The position numbers and the translations under genes are program-made. A stretch of 64,000 bases of DNA, taken from positions 34,587-98,586 of the forward strand of contig NZ_BMUZ01000019.1 of the NCBI RefSeq assembly GCF_014650455.1, in the 5' to 3' direction. The stretch's first letter is position 1. Each line of letters begins with the position of its first letter. Of this stretch, positions 7,556 to 15,837 are shown in pieces. The notes beneath the pieces are model-generated. The model was not told where the DNA came from, made no database searches, and saw only the letters and a program-made list of their open reading frames with translations. This DNA is from Streptomyces xanthochromogenes (GTDB lineage Bacteria; Actinomycetota; Actinomycetes; Streptomycetales; Streptomycetaceae).

Positions 7556-8466
7556 CGCAGGCCCTCGCGGACCGGGGTGATCGGATCGTTGACGGCACGT
7601 GGGGCGGACTGGTGCGGGCCGTGATCAGTGGCATCGAAGGTGGTCAACTGCGGGCCGGGGATGGCCCCGTGACCGTAGCCGCCGACTTCGCGTGGAGCAT
7701 TCGCGTCCCGTGCGCGGTCGAGGACCGGCGTCGGGACGTCCACGCTTTTCAGGCCACCCCGGGGCTGCGGAAGAAGGTCACCCCGGGAATCCGCAAGGAC
7801 GTCGCCCCGGGAGTCCGGAAGGAACGGGGTACGGGCGAAGACATGCGCCATGTCGGGGTCGGTCGCGCAGAAGCTGTTCGTCGGTTCTTCCTCAGGTTCG
7901 GGCCGCTCCGCGTTCCCCATGACCACTGGGACCACCGGGACGACGGGCGCCACGGCCGCGGACCGACCCGGACGGTTCGGCCCCAGGGACGCCGACAGCT
8001 CGTCGATGTTCTCGGCGATCTCGGCGTCTTCGTCGTTCTCGGCGTTTTCGCCGTTCTCGGCGGCGAATCCGCCGCGGCAACCCTCGTCGTAGATATACCG
8101 CGGTGACGGAGTCACCATAACCAGTGCTCCGATGCGTTCGGGGGCCATGCGAGCGGCCGGCACTCCGACCATCGCACTGACCGAATGCCCCACGAACGCC
8201 GCATCACGCAGATCGACGGCCGCACAGATCTCGACCCCGTCGCGGGTGCAGCCGTCGAGCGAGGCACGGCGGTCCTCCGAGAACGCCGGCAGGTCCCAGT
8301 GGCCCGATCCCATGTGACCGAACGGGCCCACCCGGTAGTCCTCATCGAGGGGAGGCGGCGTCGGCCTCCACATGCGTTGATCACAGCCGAACCCCGGGGC
8401 GAGCACCACCACGAGCCACTGTGGGTTGCCCGCGACGATGACGTTGTTCCTGCGCCCCGTATCCAT
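7552..8466 (-). CDS. RsbQ-like alpha/beta hydrolase with low-complexity inserts
   Basis: A 304-residue homologue of RsbQ, the hydrolase required for the PAS phosphatase RsbP to signal energy stress. Shared features are LAPGFGCDQRMW (residues 22-33), the nucleophile Ser95 in VGHSVSAM, VMVTPSPRYIYDEGCRGGF (127-144 region), FCATDPDMAHVFA, Asp254 and His282/His285 in DHGPH. It is longer than RsbQ because of an Asn-Glu-Ala-Asp repeat at about 137-157, a Val-Pro repeat near 182-192 and a duplicated DSRGD unit at 218-230. The ATG at 8466 is preferred because GGAGG lies 9 bases upstream. It is the first gene of the hydrolase-phosphatase-STAS operon. The inserts fall in the cap region and could alter or weaken function. 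Confidence 0.85.
   Translation of the reverse strand: MDTGRRNNVIVAGNPQWLVVVLAPGFGCDQRMWRPTPPPLDEDYRVGPFGHMGSGHWDLPAFSEDRRASLDGCTRDGVEICAAVDLRDAAFVGHSVSAMVGVPAARMAPERIGALVMVTPSPRYIYDEGCRGGFAAENGENAENDEDAEIAENIDELSASLGPNRPGRSAAVAPVVPVVPVVMGNAERPEPEEEPTNSFCATDPDMAHVFARTPFLPDSRGDVLADSRGDLLPQPRGGLKSVDVPTPVLDRARDANAPREVGGYGHGAIPGPQLTTFDATDHGPHQSAPRAVNDPITPVREGLR
7777..8060 (-). repeat. In-frame tandem repeats inside the RsbQ-like gene
   Basis: Two short repeat tracts keep the reading frame. Near 7996-8060 the unit TTCTCGGCG recurs with small changes. Near 7777-7815 a repeated unit containing CCCCGGGA encodes two DSRGD copies. They look like slippage expansions and explain why the protein is longer than its relatives. 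Confidence 0.7.
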
Positions 8467-8637
8467 ATCCGTCACCCTCCCAGACTTCAGTCATCCCTCC
8501 GCAACGGCCGCGGATCGCCTCCCGCTCCTCCACACCCCGCGCACACCGGTGTCGCCCACCGCCTGCGCGACACCGGCCTCGCCGCCGCCGGTAGCCGGGT
8601 GAGGAACCGCTCGTGATCGGCGGTTTCCACGGACGAT

Positions 8638-8973
8638 TCAGGCATCCGCGTTGCGGCGGGACTCGGTTCGGGCGCGATGTTCTTCGTTGATGCGCCGGGC
8701 CTCTTCGAGCTGGTCCTCAAGAATGACGATGCGGCAGGCGGCCTCGACCGGGGTGCCCTGGTCGACCAGTTCACGGGCACGTGCGGCGATCTTCAACTGG
8801 TAGCGGGAGTAACGGCGGTGGCCGCCCCGCGAGCGCAGCGGCGTGATCAGGCGGGCCTCGCCGATCGCACGCAGGAAGGCGGGCGTGGTGCCGAGGAGGT
8901 CGGCGGCCCGGCCCATGGTGTAGGCGGGGTAGTCGTCGTCATCGAGCCGGCCGAACGAATCGTCTGCTGTCAT
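8638..8973 (-). CDS. MerR/BldC-like helix-turn-helix protein
   Basis: A 111-residue DNA-binding protein with an N-terminal MerR-type winged helix: YTMGRAADLLGTTPAFLRAI (residues 18-37), then RGGHRRYSRYQL. A helical tail (ACRIVILEDQLEEARRINEE) likely dimerises. No ligand-binding domain follows, as in BldC-like proteins. GAGAGG lies upstream of the start codon. It faces a long, unusual leader region containing a strong hairpin. Its targets are unknown; the setting between stress-signalling genes suggests developmental or stress regulation. Confidence 0.85.
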   Translation of the reverse strand: MTADDSFGRLDDDDYPAYTMGRAADLLGTTPAFLRAIGEARLITPLRSRGGHRRYSRYQLKIAARARELVDQGTPVEAACRIVILEDQLEEARRINEEHRARTESRRNADA

Positions 8974-9006
8974 TGCACCTCTCTCATGGAACCGGAACGC
9001 GCTTGA

Positions 9007-9038
9007 GGGGCCCGGGTGCCATGTGGCACCCGGGCCCC
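9007..9038. terminator. Perfect 14-bp hairpin upstream of the MerR-like gene
   Basis: Arms GGGGCCCGGGTGCC and GGCACCCGGGCCCC are perfectly complementary with a 4-base loop ATGT. No U-tract follows. It lies about 34 bases upstream of the leftward MerR-like start, so it could terminate leftward transcription from the long gene-free region or be a structured leader element. Confidence 0.7.
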
Positions 9039-9663
9039 GAAGGAACTTGCTACACCATCTGCCGGCCCTGATATCGCGCCGGCCTTCTGTGTCCGCACGT
9101 CCACCCGAGCGAGGGCGGGAAATGCGGGGATCGCGGTTGCTTGACCGGAGACCACCTCACTATCGATGTCCTGCGGTACCCGGACGGCTTTCGGTGTCCG
9201 GGCGATCCTGATGGCGTTTTGGCTCCTCCGTTCTTCCCTCTGGCTGTGCTGACCACTGACGGGAACGTCAACTGCACTTTCCCGTACTGCTGCCACGTGT
9301 ACTGCGGCACTGCTGCGGCAGCCCCTGATCACTGCGGGCCGCCCGGTCCGGTGATCAGTTCCGTCGCCGCTGTCGCAACCATCCTGGCTTCGGAACTCCA
9401 CCACCGCACCGCCCTGCGAACTGCAACTGCGGTACTGGCGCCCGGCACTTCTTCTCTGCCGGGCCTGCGGTCCTTCTTGACTACGACAGGAACCATACGC
9501 ACACCACAACCCAATGTCTACTCTCGCCGCCATAGATTTCCACTCGTTCGACAGATAGGTAATCGGCATCGAACGGCGACATGGGTTGAGGACGAACCGC
9601 GCATCCCGAGGGTTAACGGCTCAGGGCCGGGGCATAGGCCCTGCCTAGCAGGACCAGGGCATG

Positions 9664-9697
9664 ACGATCCAGAGACCAGGACGATCCAGAGACCAGG
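9664..9697 (+). repeat. Tandem 17-base direct repeat
   Basis: ACGATCCAGAGACCAGG occurs twice back to back directly before the RsbW-like start codon. An ATG within the first copy is in frame with the gene, so the duplication may have displaced the ribosome site and created two candidate starts. Confidence 0.75.
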
Positions 9698-9705
9698 GTG
9701 AACCG

Positions 9706-10095
9706 ATGGACACGATGAGCCTCACCGCCACAGCCGTCAGCTCCCCGGCATGCGTCGCCGACGCCCGCGACACGGCCCGGGACTTCGTGGACGGGCTCGC
9801 GCATCCGGTCGCGGCCGATGCCGCCGACACGGTGGTCCTGGTGGTGTCGGAGCTGGTCACCAACGCGCTGCGGCACGGCGGCGGCGCCTGCACCCTGGAT
9901 CTGTGCGAGCACCCGGGCAGCATCGAGGTGGCCGTGCACGACCGCAGTACGCAAGCCCCGCGGAGGCGCACCCCCGACCTGCACGGTGACACGGGCGGCT
10001 TCGGATGGCCGATGGTCGGCCGCCTTGCCCATGCCACCTTCGTCACTCACAGCAGCGCCGGCGGAAAGACCGTCAGCGCCCTCCTGCCCCGCTGA
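9706..10095 (+). CDS. RsbW-like anti-sigma factor / HATPase protein
   Basis: A 129-residue single-domain histidine-kinase-like ATPase of the RsbW type, which phosphorylates STAS proteins and can hold a sigma factor. The N-box is VVSELVTNALRHGGG (about residues 47-61) and the lid and G2 region is GGFGWPMVGRLA near residues 98-109. The ATG at 9706 is chosen because AGGGTG lies about 7 bases upstream; an in-frame ATG at 9661 would add residues encoded by the tandem repeat. It stands alone but is close to two STAS proteins and two GAF-ANTAR proteins. Confidence 0.85.
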   Translation: MDTMSLTATAVSSPACVADARDTARDFVDGLAHPVAADAADTVVLVVSELVTNALRHGGGACTLDLCEHPGSIEVAVHDRSTQAPRRRTPDLHGDTGGFGWPMVGRLAHATFVTHSSAGGKTVSALLPR

Positions 10096-10315
10096 CCGCC
10101 CTGGTACAGAAGGGCCGCGCGGTGGACCGGGAGCCCGGCCGACGCCCTGTTGTCCGCTCTCACCCACCGGGCGCCCGGCATGGCCGACCGCCCGGAGTTC
10201 CCGGCCGTACGGGATCGGGTCCGCCGTACGGGACCGGGGGCACCGCCCCGGAGAAGAAGGACCGGATCGTGAACGGCAGCGCCACGGCAGGACAGGGGCC
10301 GTCCGTACGCGTCGC

Positions 10316-10912
10316 CTAAGCGCTCCCGGGTGCGCGCAGAGCATGCGCGAGCGCGTCCACGGTCACGCCGACCACGGCCAAGAGCTGCGCCCGGCTCGCC
10401 CCGGCTCTGCTCATGACGGCGAGGGACTGGTTCACGGCAGCCGCGTGTTCGGCGAACGCATCGGCGTCCCGGTCGGCGAGTCGCCCGGCCTTCAGCGCGG
10501 CGCGCAGGCGCGCCCGCTGGAAACCGAGCGCCTCCTTGGCGTGCGCGGCGACGGCCGTGCTCAGCACCGGAATCGCCATGGCCGACTGGGCGATCAGGCA
10601 TCCATCGGGCAGGTCGGGATCGGCGATGCGATCGAGGGTGACGTCGAAGAACGCGCGCACAGCCGCAAGCGGTTCCGAGGCCGCACCCGCCAGGGCGGCG
10701 TCGTACTTCTCGCCGTAGCGCGCGGTGTAGCGATCCAGGCAGCGCAGGAAGAGCGTGTCCTTGTCGCCGAGCGAGGAATAGATGGAGCTGCGGTTCAGGC
10801 CCGTTGCCCGTGACAGGTCGTCCACGGAGGTGTCGGCGTATCCGGCGCGCCAGAACTGGACCATCGCGGCGTCGAGTGCCGTGTCCATGTCGAACTGCTT
10901 CTTGCCTGCCAC
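10316..10912 (-). CDS. TetR-family repressor
   Basis: A 198-residue TetR regulator. The helix-turn-helix is TSVDDLSRATGLNRSSIYSSLGD (about residues 28-50), followed by a ligand domain with PDGCLIAQSAMA, typical of the family that controls small-molecule catabolism. The GTG start at 10912 has AAGGAAG 7 bases upstream; an in-frame extension upstream would run through the operator. It is divergent from an epoxide-hydrolase-like gene across a 112-base region containing a perfect palindrome, so it almost certainly represses itself and that gene. Confidence 0.9.
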   Translation of the reverse strand: MAGKKQFDMDTALDAAMVQFWRAGYADTSVDDLSRATGLNRSSIYSSLGDKDTLFLRCLDRYTARYGEKYDAALAGAASEPLAAVRAFFDVTLDRIADPDLPDGCLIAQSAMAIPVLSTAVAAHAKEALGFQRARLRAALKAGRLADRDADAFAEHAAAVNQSLAVMSRAGASRAQLLAVVGVTVDALAHALRAPGSA

Positions 10913-10966
10913 GTGACACTTCCTTGCCGGTACGTGCGTCGATGCCCATGCGCTGCGCACCACTCT

Positions 10967-10990
10967 ATCTTGAACTGAATAGTTCAAGAT
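10967..10990. promoter_or_regulatory. Perfect palindromic TetR operator
   Basis: Arms ATCTTGAACT and AGTTCAAGAT are perfectly complementary around a central GAAT. The palindrome overlaps a likely rightward promoter (TTGAAC at 10970, TTAGGTT about 19 bases on) between the TetR and hydrolase genes, so a bound repressor would block both directions. Confidence 0.88.
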
Positions 10991-11024
10991 GTGTTAGGTT
11001 GCAGATCTTCGATGGAGGTTTCCT

Positions 11025-11963
11025 GTGACTGACCCCGCGACCACGACTCGGCATGTCTCCGAAGCCGGCCCTGTCCACCACTTGCCCCTGCGCGACCTGG
11101 ACGGGTTCACCCACCGCTGGGTCGACGCGGACGGCATCCGCCTTCACGCCGTCGACGGCGGCCGGCCGGCCGGCCCGGCTGTCGTGCTGCTCGCCGGATT
11201 CCCGCAGACCTGGTGGGCTTGGCGGAAGGTCATGCCCCGCCTCGCCGACCGGTTCCGCGTGATCGCGATCGACCTGCCGGGCCAGGGCCACTCCGAACGC
11301 CCGGAGCACGGCTACGACACCCACACGGTCGCCGCCCATGTCCACGCCGCCGTTGAGGCACTCGGAGTGTCCACCTACTGGCTGGCCGCGCACGACATCG
11401 GCGCCTGGGTCGCCTTCTCGCTCGCCCTCAACCACGGGAGCCAACTGCGCGGGGTGGCCCTGCTCGACGCCGGAATCCCCGGCATCACCCTCCCGGAAGC
11501 GATTCCCACCGACCCGGCCCGGGCGTGGAAGACCTGGCACTTCGCGTTCCATGTCGTGCCCGACCTGCCCGAGACCCTGCTCCTCGGGCGCGAACGGGAC
11601 TATGTCGGCTGGTTCCTGAAAACGAAGGCCCTCTCTCCCGACGCGTTCGACGACGCCGACCTCGACCACTACGCAGCGGCCCTCGCCGCGGACGGCGGCC
11701 TCCGCGCCTCGCTCGCCTACTACCGGGACGCCGCCGAGTCTGCGCGCAGGAACCATCAGGCACTCGACCGGCAGCACCTGACCGTGCCGGTCCTCGGAAT
11801 CTCCAGCAGCCACGGTTCCATCCCGGACATGGCAGCCTCCATCGGCCCATGGGCCGACGACACCACCGGAGTTGTCGTGCCCGACGCCGGGCACTACATC
11901 CCCGACGAGCAGCCCGAAGCCGTCGCTGCCGCCATAGCCGGGTTCATCGCCGACGGCGGCTGA
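11025..11963 (+). CDS. Epoxide hydrolase / dehalogenase-like alpha/beta hydrolase
   Basis: A 312-residue alpha/beta hydrolase with an Asp nucleophile. Asp124 sits in AAHDIGAWVAF, where lipases have Ser, which places it with epoxide hydrolases and haloacetate or haloalkane dehalogenases. The oxyanion motif LLAGFPQTWWAWRKV is at 55-69 and the catalytic His in VVVPDAGHYIPDEQPE near the C-terminus. The GTG start has GGAGG 6 bases upstream. It is divergently transcribed from its putative TetR repressor, which suggests induction by a xenobiotic or reactive substrate. Substrate unknown. Confidence 0.88.
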   Translation: MTDPATTTRHVSEAGPVHHLPLRDLDGFTHRWVDADGIRLHAVDGGRPAGPAVVLLAGFPQTWWAWRKVMPRLADRFRVIAIDLPGQGHSERPEHGYDTHTVAAHVHAAVEALGVSTYWLAAHDIGAWVAFSLALNHGSQLRGVALLDAGIPGITLPEAIPTDPARAWKTWHFAFHVVPDLPETLLLGRERDYVGWFLKTKALSPDAFDDADLDHYAAALAADGGLRASLAYYRDAAESARRNHQALDRQHLTVPVLGISSSHGSIPDMAASIGPWADDTTGVVVPDAGHYIPDEQPEAVAAAIAGFIADGG

Positions 11964-12059
11964 CGCCGCTCCGGACCTGCCCGGCACGCGCCGGCCCGGG
12001 CCGGCGGCCGCCAAGGCGCCCTCGTCGTGGGCGGGATGACGACGGCGACAGCCCCGGTT

Positions 12060-13139
12060 TCACGCCCGCCCCTCCTGCTCGGCGACGGCTCGCAGCGGGG
12101 CTCCGGCGTCGTGGAGGCTCGCGAGAGCCTGTCGATAGGAGGCGAGCAGACTGGTCTCGAGGTAGCCGACGCCCAGCTCCTGGCAGTAGCCGCGGACGAT
12201 GGCCTGGGCCTTGCGCAGGTGGGGGCTTGGCATGCTCGGGAAGAGGTGGTGCTCGATCTGGTGGTTGAGCCCGCCGAGCACGAGGTCGGTGAACCATCCC
12301 CCGCGCACATTGCGTGAGGTGAGCACCTGACGACGCAGGAAGTCCGGGCGTTCCTTACCGGTCAGGATCGGCATGCCCTTGTGGTTGGGAGCGAAGATCG
12401 ATCCGAGGTAGACGCCGAAGAGACACTGGTTCAGCGCGAGGAACGCGATGGCCATACCGGGCGGCAGCACCAGGAACAGGGCCGTCAGATACGCCGCGAA
12501 GTGCACGAAGAGAAGCACGCCCTCCAACCGGCGGCTCCTCAACGAAGGGTTGGCGAGCGCTCGGACACCCGAGATGTGGAGATTGAAGCCTTCCAGGGTC
12601 AGCAGCGGGAAGAAGAGGTACGCCTGCCGACGCCCGAGCAGTCTGGGCAGCCCAGTGGCCGCGCGGGCCTGAGACTGGGACCAGACCAGCACATCGGGGT
12701 CGAGATCCGGGTCGAGATCCTCATGATTGGGGTTGGCGTGGTGGCGGGTGTGCTTGTCATGCCACCAGCCGTATCCCATGCCGATGCCCATGTTTCCAGC
12801 GATGCGGCCGGACACTTCGCTCGCTCTGCGCAGCCGGAAGACCTGCCGGTGGGCGATGTCGTGTGCGACCAGCGCCACTTGGCCGAAGACCACCGCGAGG
12901 AACGCGGCCACGGCCAGGGTCCACCAGCTGCGGCCCACCAGCACGAAGGCGGCCCAACCGCCGACGTACAGGGAGGCGACGGCGGTGATGCGGATGGTGT
13001 AGTAGCCCGGCCGACGGGCCATCAGGCCCGCATCGGCAATCCTCTTCGACAGCCGGGCAAAGTCACTCCCCGCCACATCCGTACGTACGGGAATGGTGCT
13101 GTTCGTCGGCACGGCCTTGAGCCCTTCAGCGGAGGACAC
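12060..13139 (-). CDS. Membrane fatty-acid desaturase
   Basis: A 359-residue integral membrane di-iron desaturase. The three His boxes are present: HDIAH near residue 93, HDKHTRHH near 127 and HQIEHH near 307. Hydrophobic pairs lie between them. The HQIEHH box with Gln is typical of front-end or linoleoyl-CoA-type desaturases and their actinobacterial relatives, so it probably desaturates membrane acyl chains. Oxygen and an electron donor are required. The GTG start used here has a poor ribosome site; a GTG ten codons later is an alternative. No partner reductase is adjacent. Confidence 0.9.
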   Translation of the reverse strand: MSSAEGLKAVPTNSTIPVRTDVAGSDFARLSKRIADAGLMARRPGYYTIRITAVASLYVGGWAAFVLVGRSWWTLAVAAFLAVVFGQVALVAHDIAHRQVFRLRRASEVSGRIAGNMGIGMGYGWWHDKHTRHHANPNHEDLDPDLDPDVLVWSQSQARAATGLPRLLGRRQAYLFFPLLTLEGFNLHISGVRALANPSLRSRRLEGVLLFVHFAAYLTALFLVLPPGMAIAFLALNQCLFGVYLGSIFAPNHKGMPILTGKERPDFLRRQVLTSRNVRGGWFTDLVLGGLNHQIEHHLFPSMPSPHLRKAQAIVRGYCQELGVGYLETSLLASYRQALASLHDAGAPLRAVAEQEGRA

Positions 13140-13398
13140 CCGGGTGCTGCGGCACCCGGTGCTCCACGCAGCCGAATGGCGGGGTCACGGCCGAGCGCAT
13201 CCCTGGCGGGACCACTTCGAAGGTTGCGAGAGGTCTCCAGCCTACTGCGCGGCCGGTACCCGGCGGATCGCCCGGCAGAGCGCCTACGCGTGAGGCACCC
13301 TTCGCCACTCACCGGAGTCGCCGCCGCCACCCGCCGGCTTTCGGGCGGGAGTCGGGCGCCGGTACGGGGCACACCTGGCCGGCGCGGGGTCGGGAGGC

Positions 13399-14145
13399 TC
13401 ACTGTTGTGCCGGGGGTGCGGGACGGGGGATGTGGGCGGTGTCGAAGCGGCCGGTGGTGATGTCGAGGGCGAGTTGGGTGAGGCGGTGGTGGTGGGAGCG
13501 GGCGTAGGCGCGCAGGGCGGTGAAGGCGTCGTCGACGCTGGTCCCCCAGCGCTCCGCGAGTATCCCTTTGACCTGTTCCAGGATGATGCGGCTGGTCAGG
13601 GCGTACTGGAGCTGGGAGCGTTCGACTTCGCTGTGGGCCAGGGTGCGCTGCTGGAGTATGCCGATGGTCGCCATGTCCGCCAGGGCCTGCGCAAGGAGCA
13701 GGTCCTCCTCGCCGAGCGGGGCGGGAACGTTCTGGAACAGACCGAGCGCACCGATGACGCTCTCGCGCAGGCGCAGGGGGAAGGCGTTGGTGGTGGTGTA
13801 GCCGATCTTCTGTGCGGCGGTGGCGAACTGAGGCCAGGCGTGTGTGGTGTCGGGGTCGGTGAGGTCGATGTCGAGGCGGGTGAGGCCGCTGTGGTAGCAG
13901 TCCACGCAGGGACCCTGTTCGTGCTGGGTGGCGAATACCTCAAGGAGCCGGGTGTTCTCGTCGGAGGCGGCGAGGAGGCGCAGATGGCCTTCTTCGTCGG
14001 CGAGGAGGATCCCGGCCGCGTCGACGCCGAGGAGACGGGCGCAGTTCTCGGTGAACCGCTGGAGGAATTCGATGATGTCGAAATCGGCGACCAGGGTGTC
14101 GGCGACGTCGAGGAAGATCTGGGAGAGCTGCTGTTCGCGCGGCAT
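13399..14145 (-). CDS. GAF-ANTAR antitermination regulator
   Basis: A 248-residue protein with a GAF sensor domain (about residues 15-160, FTENCARLLGVDAAGILLAD) and an ANTAR RNA-binding domain (about 175-235, ALTSRIILEQVKGILAERWG). ANTAR proteins bind paired hairpins in nascent RNA and prevent termination. The start lies 5 bases beyond the stop of a second GAF-ANTAR gene, so the two form an operon. Cys residues in GPCVDCYHSG in the GAF domain may bind a ligand or sense redox state. Confidence 0.92.
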   Translation of the reverse strand: MPREQQLSQIFLDVADTLVADFDIIEFLQRFTENCARLLGVDAAGILLADEEGHLRLLAASDENTRLLEVFATQHEQGPCVDCYHSGLTRLDIDLTDPDTTHAWPQFATAAQKIGYTTTNAFPLRLRESVIGALGLFQNVPAPLGEEDLLLAQALADMATIGILQQRTLAHSEVERSQLQYALTSRIILEQVKGILAERWGTSVDDAFTALRAYARSHHHRLTQLALDITTGRFDTAHIPRPAPPAQQ

Positions 14146-14150
14146 GACGA

Positions 14151-14900
14151 TCAGTCCTTGTCTGTCACGGAGGGGGGCGTGTCATCTCCCGTGGAGGGCA
14201 GGCGCAGCCTTCTGGTGACGATGTCGTGAGCGAGGTCGGTGACGGGGCGGCTCTGTCCGTAGGCGTGGGCGCGCAGTGCCTGCAGGGCCTGGGCCAGGGG
14301 CAGACGCAGCTGGACGCTGACCATGCCGGTCGCCTGGTGGATCTCGGCGTGCCCCAGGCTTTGAGTGAGGGGAAGGGGTCCGGTCCGGTCGATCGCGGAC
14401 GCCGTCCGGGTCAGGTACCAGTGGGTCAGGGCCGCGGCCAGGGCCAACGCGTCGTCCAGCTGCTGCCAGGTGAGGCGGCTCGCGGTGGGGCGGATGGCGC
14501 TCAGCACGCCGATCCGGATCGCGCCGAGGGTCATCGGGAAGCAGAACACCGACCGCAGCCGCAGCCCCAGCACCTCGCCCCGCAGCAGAGGCCAGCAGCC
14601 GGCGCGTTCCTCGGTCAGGTCGGCCACCAGGACAAGGGTCCCGCTGCGCAGGGCATCCACCCCCGGGCCCTCGCCCACCGTGAACTGCAGGTCCTCGAAC
14701 CTCCGTGCCGCCTCGCCGGAGCACACCACCGGCTCCATCCCCGTCTCGGGAGTTGCCAGTGTCACGGCGAGACCCGCGACGTCGAGCGCGGTGAGGGCCG
14801 CCTCGATCGCCTCGTCGACGCCGCCTGTCCAAGGGGCGTCATCCAGCAGACGGATGGCTTCTGCCATCTGGTCACTGATCACGGACTCCGCCTGGATCAT
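14151..14900 (-). CDS. Second GAF-ANTAR regulator
   Basis: A 249-residue paralogue of the next gene: GAF domain (about 25-165, FTVGEGPGVDALRSG) and ANTAR domain (about 185-240, HAEIHQATGMVSVQLRLPLA). The ATG follows GGGAGAAG at proper distance. The downstream GAF-ANTAR gene starts 5 bases after it, so both are co-transcribed. The upstream STAS gene ends inside its first codons in another frame. Two ANTAR proteins in one operon could form heterodimers; RNA targets are not obvious here. Confidence 0.9.
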   Translation of the reverse strand: MIQAESVISDQMAEAIRLLDDAPWTGGVDEAIEAALTALDVAGLAVTLATPETGMEPVVCSGEAARRFEDLQFTVGEGPGVDALRSGTLVLVADLTEERAGCWPLLRGEVLGLRLRSVFCFPMTLGAIRIGVLSAIRPTASRLTWQQLDDALALAAALTHWYLTRTASAIDRTGPLPLTQSLGHAEIHQATGMVSVQLRLPLAQALQALRAHAYGQSRPVTDLAHDIVTRRLRLPSTGDDTPPSVTDKD

Positions 14901-15336
14901 CGGCTCTTCTCCCGGCCCCACGCCGCCCGTGGCGCGGGGAAATGCGACAGGGGGCACCATGCCGGAGCCGGTACGAGAGGCGCCGCGCGGCGGCCCGCAA
15001 GAGGCGTCGCCCCGAGGACGGGACGAGCAGGACGCGGTCGGCTGCCGCCGGGCAGACGAGTCGGCGGACCTGAGGGGACAACCCGCGAAGGTCCAGGCGA
15101 CGCCCCGCGTCGATGGCACGCCGGACTGCCTCCGGAAGGACGTTCAGCCCACTGACGTCGCGGAAGGTGAGGGCCGACATCTCGATGGCGATGCCCGGCC
15201 GCGGCCGCAGCGGGCAGGATTCAACGGCCTTTCGTCCCCGGAACGTTGCCTCCGAATCCGTCTCGCCGCGCAGCACGACCGACGACAAAACCCTGTACCT
15301 GTGCCGGATGGACGGCTCGGGCGGAGCAGCGAGCAC
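14872..15336 (-). CDS. STAS-domain protein, possibly degenerate
   Basis: A 154-residue frame with a recognisable STAS core: VVLRGETDSEATFRG, then EMSALTFRDVSGLNVL, then AGRRLDLRGLSPQVRRLV. The Ser in DVSG is at the phospho-acceptor position. The segment between beta strand 1 and the core is shorter and less hydrophobic than usual, and a 50-residue Arg-rich tail has no family counterpart, so the gene may be decaying. The GTG start has GAGG 5 bases upstream. It overlaps the following GAF-ANTAR start by 29 bases, which suggests translational coupling. Confidence 0.6.
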   Translation of the reverse strand: MLAAPPEPSIRHRYRVLSSVVLRGETDSEATFRGRKAVESCPLRPRPGIAIEMSALTFRDVSGLNVLPEAVRRAIDAGRRLDLRGLSPQVRRLVCPAAADRVLLVPSSGRRLLRAAARRLSYRLRHGAPCRISPRHGRRGAGRRADDPGGVRDQ

Positions 15337-15837
15337 AGCACCTCAGTTCCCGCACCGCCGCGCCGACCCGGTGGATACCGCTGGTTCCTGCCGGTCAGGC
15401 CGTTCACGGAGAAGCGCCCAGGAGGAGCCCGCACCGACATCCGTCCGACCGTCCGCGACACGGCCCCGGGTGAGGCCCGCCGCGGCAGCCGACGGACCCG
15501 TCTCTACGGGCACCTGCGACATCTTGCCGACCGCGTCGGGGGCTGGGACGCAGCAACAGGCTAGCCCCGACATGCCCACGGGAACAGTCCGCCTCAACGC
15601 CGTTGCGCGTTGTCGGGCCCATCCGAGCGGCCTTCCCGGCAGAGAGGCGCAGCTTCTTCCGAATACCGCCGCGGACCGGGTCGAGGGCGGCATCACCCCC
15701 GACGGGGCCGCGACGTCCGCAGCTCACGGTGACCGTGCGACGGAGCGAAGACCGAGGTGGCCAGGTACGCGGGCCGTGCGCGCACGTACCCGCGCGCACG
15801 TTGCGGCTTCCGCGTCTGGGCTGGCGACGCGCTCGGT
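15337..15837. other. Gene-free region
   Basis: About 500 GC-rich bases between the STAS gene start and the end of the MMPL gene. Open frames here have no family resemblance. A weak inverted repeat occurs near 15761-15790 (GGTACGCGGG with later CGTACCCGCG), which might terminate the leftward MMPL transcript. Confidence 0.4.

Larger units (their letters stand above)
8974..9705. other. Long gene-free region with hairpin and direct repeat
   Basis: About 730 bases lacking any convincing gene. Base composition is clearly less GC-rich and less codon-biased than the surroundings, especially 9150-9570. Frames of 60-200 codons exist on both strands but show no domain resemblance, irregular composition and no ribosome sites. 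The region contains a perfect hairpin at its left end and a tandem 17-base repeat at its right end. It may be an extended regulatory region or a decayed gene. Confidence 0.5.

Noticed and set aside
9050..9310. A leftward 86-codon frame in the long gene-free region
   Set aside because: No ribosome site, no domain resemblance and composition unlike a Streptomyces coding sequence.
11989..12006. A perfect loopless palindrome CGCCGGCCC-GGGCCGGCG after the hydrolase gene as a terminator
   Set aside because: It lacks a loop and a U-tract, and simple GC palindromes are common in this DNA; it may still slow transcription.
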